64,000 nt of DNA from contig BRKX01000001.1 of the NCBI GenBank assembly GCA_026008535.1, positions 39,149,817-39,213,816 of the forward strand. The letters are read 5' to 3'. Positions 60,204-64,000 of this stretch are shown here, piece after piece; position 1 is the first letter of the stretch; each line of letters starts with the position of its first letter. Source of the stretch: Perilla frutescens. Taxonomy: Eukaryota; Streptophyta; Magnoliopsida; Lamiales; Lamiaceae. The translations under genes and the position numbers were made by a program. The notes below the pieces were generated by a model that did no database searches, was not told the DNA's origin, and saw only the letters and a program-made list of their open reading frames with translations.

Positions 60204-61350
60204 CTCCTTCTGTAACAACAATAAAACTAATGAAAATAAAAAATGTGATTTGATCTTTAAATCCCCAAAACTTCCCATTTCACGTTCAAAGGACATACTA
60301 AATTTTCCTCCCTGGATCAAAAAGTTCAAAGAGTCTGTTCCAAAAATTTAATCCCTGTAATATTAATGGTGCAAGTAATATCAATATTGCCACAGAAATG
60401 GGAATCGGATTTATATCCAAAGAAAACATAAAGAAGATCGAAAAACAACTAAGGTTTTAAGACATGCTTTCACAACTTAGGGTTTAAGACAATTGCACAC
60501 AAATATTAATATATTATTATGTTATATTCAGTATTTATGCATTTAATATTTTTAAATATCCCTAAATTTCAAGTTCCATAAAAAATAACCCTAAATTTGA
60601 TATAATTGTATTTATCTTATTTAATCTAGATATATATTTCTTCACTTACTACATATATAATATTATATTATATCCAGCAAATATTATTTCATTATATATT
60701 AATCATTCCCACATTATATTTAATACACTAAATTACTAATTATATTTTAACAATAGAAATGTAAATATGTAAAAAAGTTCAAACACAGCATTGGTTCACT
60801 TCAATCAATAGATAAAAACACACTATTATTTAGTCAAGAATCACAAGCTACACACAAAGCAGATTAATTACATTCTCTCTTTCCCAACACACCTAAACAC
60901 AAAGCAGATTAAGCGCAGCTATATAGAAATCATGTCAATTTTTAATTTCCCTCAACAAAAACACGGTTTTTTATCAGTTTTTTTAACCGCCAAAAATGAT
61001 GTTAATTGGAACAATAAACATTTTCAGCAATTTTTGATAGCCCTTGCACTGAATGTTTTCACGGCACTACTTGTAAGTTCAATACTCAGCACCTACTTAT
61101 ACACATTTGTTCTTCCTCCGAAATGAAAACCAAAAAAAAAAAAAAAAAAAACAATTTCAATTTAATGCATTCATACCCGCAGACGGGAGGGCTCGTGGTC
61201 GTGGAGGACTCTGTGGCGAGCGTGGTGATGGTGGGCCGGCGTCTGCTCTCTCTTCACTCTTATGAAGCGATTATTGAAGCTGCAGAGAGATTGGTATATT
61301 TCAATCTAATATTAGGAGATGAATTCTCGCTTTTGGGGTTTTACTGCTTT
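60204..61350 (-). other. Probable non-coding first exon, intron and promoter of NRPC1
   Basis: The start codon at 60203-60201 is preceded by a textbook acceptor (pyrimidine-rich, then TTGTTACAG at 60211), so an upstream exon is expected. The best candidate is the less AT-rich block ending at 61177 with TCTGCGG|GTATGA (minus), starting somewhere around 61330. The intron is AT-rich (tracts at 60530-60760) with a poly-A run at 61131-61150. Inferred from splice signals only. Confidence 0.45.
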
Positions 61351-62285
61351 TAGGGTTTTAACTTCTAATTAGCATTTAAGTTTTGGAATATTGTATTAGA
61401 AATTTAGAATTATTTTTTTCCTTTTAATTAGATATATCACGATTTTTAGTTTAGGAATAACTAAATATGGACTCAAGATATATATATATATGTGTGTATA
61501 TATATATATAATATTAAATCATTCAATATCTAAAATATATAATTATTGTATCAACACTCCCAGTAATTTTTTCTTATATTTCTAAATTGCATTTTTCTTT
61601 TTTAGTATGTGAATTTTTTCTAATATTTTTAGCAATTTTTTATTTATTTATTTTATTAAAAACTTTCTAGAGTATTTAATTAATTTATATATATACATAA
61701 CTTGTATATCTTAATAAAATATGTTTACTTCGTTGAAAAATAGTTTGTTATCAGATTATGCTAAATGTAACTAGTTTTTTTTTATTAGAATACATTTTTA
61801 TGTTATATTTATTTTGGTACAACTTTCATTTTTCATTAATAAAACTTTAAGAAATATCAAAATTCATGTATAAAATAACTATGATTGAGAGTTGAACGTC
61901 AGTTTCAGCTGGGGAAAAAAAAAGTTAATAGGGATTGTTCTATTTCTATTACATGCTCAAAACTATTTTTAAAATATTTAAAATATTTTTTCTCTTTGAT
62001 GCTCCTCCAAAGCATAGATATGAGCATGTTGATTGGAGGTATTGTAGGTTGTATTGTATGACCTCCTATTGGAACTTCATAATGTAATTTGTTACTGAAA
62101 ATGATTTGTTCTTCTTTTCTCAGAGTGTGGAACATTTTTATCAAATAACCAATGGGACATGAGTGCAAGGGTGGCATTCAATAAATCTACTTTTGCTTTT
62201 AACACAGGCACTGTAAGTTGCACTATCATTTTTTAGTATTGCTAAAATGACATTAATTCTATGGTGCTGGCCACATGAGCTTCAG
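61351..62285. other. AT-rich intergenic sequence
   Basis: An (AT)n/(GT)n microsatellite lies at 61478-61512. A 90-codon minus frame at 62177-61905 has no recognisable domain and is not called as a gene. Confidence 0.45.
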
Positions 62286-62682
62286 CAAATGAAATCCTCT
62301 ATCCCACTTTTTCCTATCCCATTTGGTGTCCCATTTTGATTTTTATTCAATTTTTATCAATTTTTTTCTTCAATTTCAATTTGTTATGGCTTAATTTAAT
62401 TTTATAATTATCATTTACGGTTCATTCCACCCAATTAGGGTTTATATTTATTTTTTAATATTTATCTCTTGTTTTTTAGTTAATATAATTGATTAATATG
62501 GTTGATTATTCTAAAAGTACGATATATAATTTTTAAAAATTTTAATTTTTAGCAATAAATGTTGATTATGATTTGTAATATTATAATAAAATTTATTTTT
62601 GTAATAAATATTTTTAAAATATTGAATTTCATAGTAGGATACAATAGTGGAACATAAAAAGTGGATTAGAGGATTTTATCCC
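62286..62682. mobile_element. MULE-type MITE with 9-bp target duplication
   Basis: A perfect direct repeat GAGCTTCAG at 62277-62285 and 62683-62691 brackets about 397 bp whose ends mirror (GAAATCCTCTATCCCACTTT and, inverted, AAAATCCTCTAATCCACTTT). No ORF. Confidence 0.75.
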
Positions 62683-62691
62683 GAGCTTCAG

Positions 62692-62869
62692 ATGTATTCT
62701 GCATATTTGTCTATGTTGATATTGGGATATTAATTATGATTTATGATGTGGAGTAGAAGGAAAAAGTAATAAAGATACCCACTTTTGAACTCTACTATTA
62801 GAATCTCTGTTTTTTACTTTAGTAAAAGATTGGTGCTCAAGTTACTCTATGTTTAGATAATTTTAGTAA
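62692..62869. other. Intergenic sequence
   Basis: Nothing recognised. Confidence 0.3.
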
Positions 62870-62970
62870 CAGTTTTTTTTTATTCACACACCCGACCAGT
62901 GGTGTGCACACATTCGAACTCAGTTTAATATGTTTCAGTTGGGCTTGGTTACCCTTTAATTAAGTAGTGG
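62870..62970 (-). mobile_element. Possible second SINE of the 12.4-kb family
   Basis: The minus strand has a B-box-like GAGTTCGAATG, then GGTCGGGTGTGTGAATAAAAAAAA, matching the 3' part of the SINE at 12360-12466 (GATCGAGTGTGTGAGTAAAAAAAA). The A box is poor and no target duplication was found. Confidence 0.45.
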
Positions 62971-63823
62971 TGATGGGCTTTGGCCTTTTATAGTATTACA
63001 TAAACAGGGGTTTAGTGTCAAGAGAAAAATGAAGAAAAAATGTGTCAATTATCTTTCTTCTATTCTTTATTCTCTTCTCATCTCGTGACTGTCATTTCTC
63101 TCATAATTCTTCTTCTTCTACAATTTATTATTTTCTTTTTTGTGATTTCTGCATTTAGGAGTCATCTAATAATATATCAAAGGCAATGTATAAAACATGA
63201 TGTTAAGCTTTATATTCATTTCGACCTATGTCAGAGGTCTTGCCCAATGCTTATGTCCGAGCTTCCTCTAGCACACATGTTAAGACTCACGACAATTTCT
63301 ACCTGATTTTATTCCGACACAAAGAATCTTGGCCTTCCTGATGGGCCATTTAAAAACTCAAGCAGTTGCAGATATGCATCAAAGGAAAGCAAAAAATGGC
63401 CATGCATTCGGGTGGTACATGTTTATCCACATTTTTAACATCAATTGTTATAAAATTCCAAGCCAAGTTGACTAAACATGAACAAGATTGATGCTTCCAT
63501 TTCATTCATCATGTCAAAATTTTGCTCATACTTGGCATTCTCAATCATTTCTTTTTACCATCTCTGAAACTCAACAGTGAACAATTAGAACTCAACAACA
63601 ATTCATTTCATATAACACAACATATACAATGTACCTGATACATTAGGTAACTAATTGATAATAACATGACTGTGAAAACTAAAAGACTAACATCCAATCA
63701 TATACCAAACAATTGCACATGTTAAAAAGTTCCTAAAAAGACTAACATCCAATAGTCTATCCAACAATTGCATATGCTAAAAAGTATTCTTCTATTCTCC
63801 TTCCTTTTGCTTCTTCACTAGCA
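62971..63823. other. Intergenic sequence upstream/downstream of partial gene
   Basis: Mostly AT-rich; a short plus-strand ORF (63040-63306) is pyrimidine-rich low-complexity sequence and not convincing. A 20-bp word (AAAGACTAACATCCAATMRT type) is repeated near 63680-63760. It may include the 3' UTR of the gene ending at 63824. Confidence 0.35.
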
Positions 63824-64000
63824 TCATTTTACGTTTAACCCCTTCATCAAACCATCTAAAAAAACAAAACAATATAAGTATCAATATGATATTCCATCAA
63901 TGTCATTTTTAAAAGAAAATATATACACTGATAAATAACAAATAAATAGGATGTAACTCACCCCACTGTGTTTGAACTTCATCAATTTCCTTTTCTGGAG
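63824..64000 (-). CDS. Last two exons of an unidentified gene (partial)
   Basis: Exon 64000-63962 (minus; continues beyond the window) reads PEKEIDEVQTQW and ends TGGG|GTGAGT. It joins to 63855-63824 after a strong T-rich acceptor, giving DGLMKGLNVK and a TGA at 63826-63824. The in-frame join across consensus splice sites supports a real gene end. There is too little sequence to identify the protein. Confidence 0.45.

Noticed and set aside
61905..62177. 90-codon minus ORF
   Set aside because: No recognisable domain, ends in poly-F, AT-rich intergenic setting.

Overview
The window is nuclear DNA of a flowering plant, very probably a eudicot. It is AT-rich, has GT-AG introns and dense plant transposons, and carries three intact-looking plant genes. 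A SNARE-associated (VTT/DedA) membrane protein gene lies next to an LRR receptor kinase gene. From memory this resembles the Arabidopsis At1g12450-At1g12460 pair. I cannot name the species.

Layout: 1-4274 is the right part of a decayed PIF/Harbinger transposon (ORF1 tail, a transposase with stops, an antisense second ORF flanked by GC-rich palindromic repeats, and a palindrome-rich right end). 4449-10022 is a Helitron-like element with two successive 3' termini. It holds captured exon fragments (including a PPR piece) and a truncated Ty3/gypsy element. 10023-14502 is AT-rich and holds a SINE with a target duplication. 14503-17853 (+) is the VTT-domain gene. 17854-24709 is a repeat nest: an 80-bp foldback, a large inverted-repeat element, degenerate satellite-like repeats, a hAT element with a broken transposase, and a recent 354-bp tandem duplication. 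24710-27451 (+) is the LRR receptor kinase. 27452-34557 holds a MULE-type MITE, an A/C-only tract, a C17 run and a minus-strand Helitron that contains a Pack-MULE carrying a piece of 4-hydroxyphenylpyruvate dioxygenase (HPPD).

60203-35251 (-) is the gene for the largest subunit of RNA polymerase III (NRPC1/RPC1). I could trace 27 coding exons, about 1402 codons. All junctions keep frame except for one extra T in exon 4. Its introns hold at least six insertions, several with target-site duplications readable directly. A non-coding first exon is likely near 61.2-61.3 kb. The right end has another MULE-type MITE, a possible second SINE and the last two exons of an unidentified minus-strand gene.

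The three main genes are independent housekeeping or signalling genes, not an operon-like system. I found no CRISPR, rRNA or tRNA gene. The most unusual content is the transposon biology: nested gene capture (Pack-MULE in Helitron), a double-ended Helitron, a two-gene Harbinger, and stop codons in the dead elements that mostly look like cytosine deamination.
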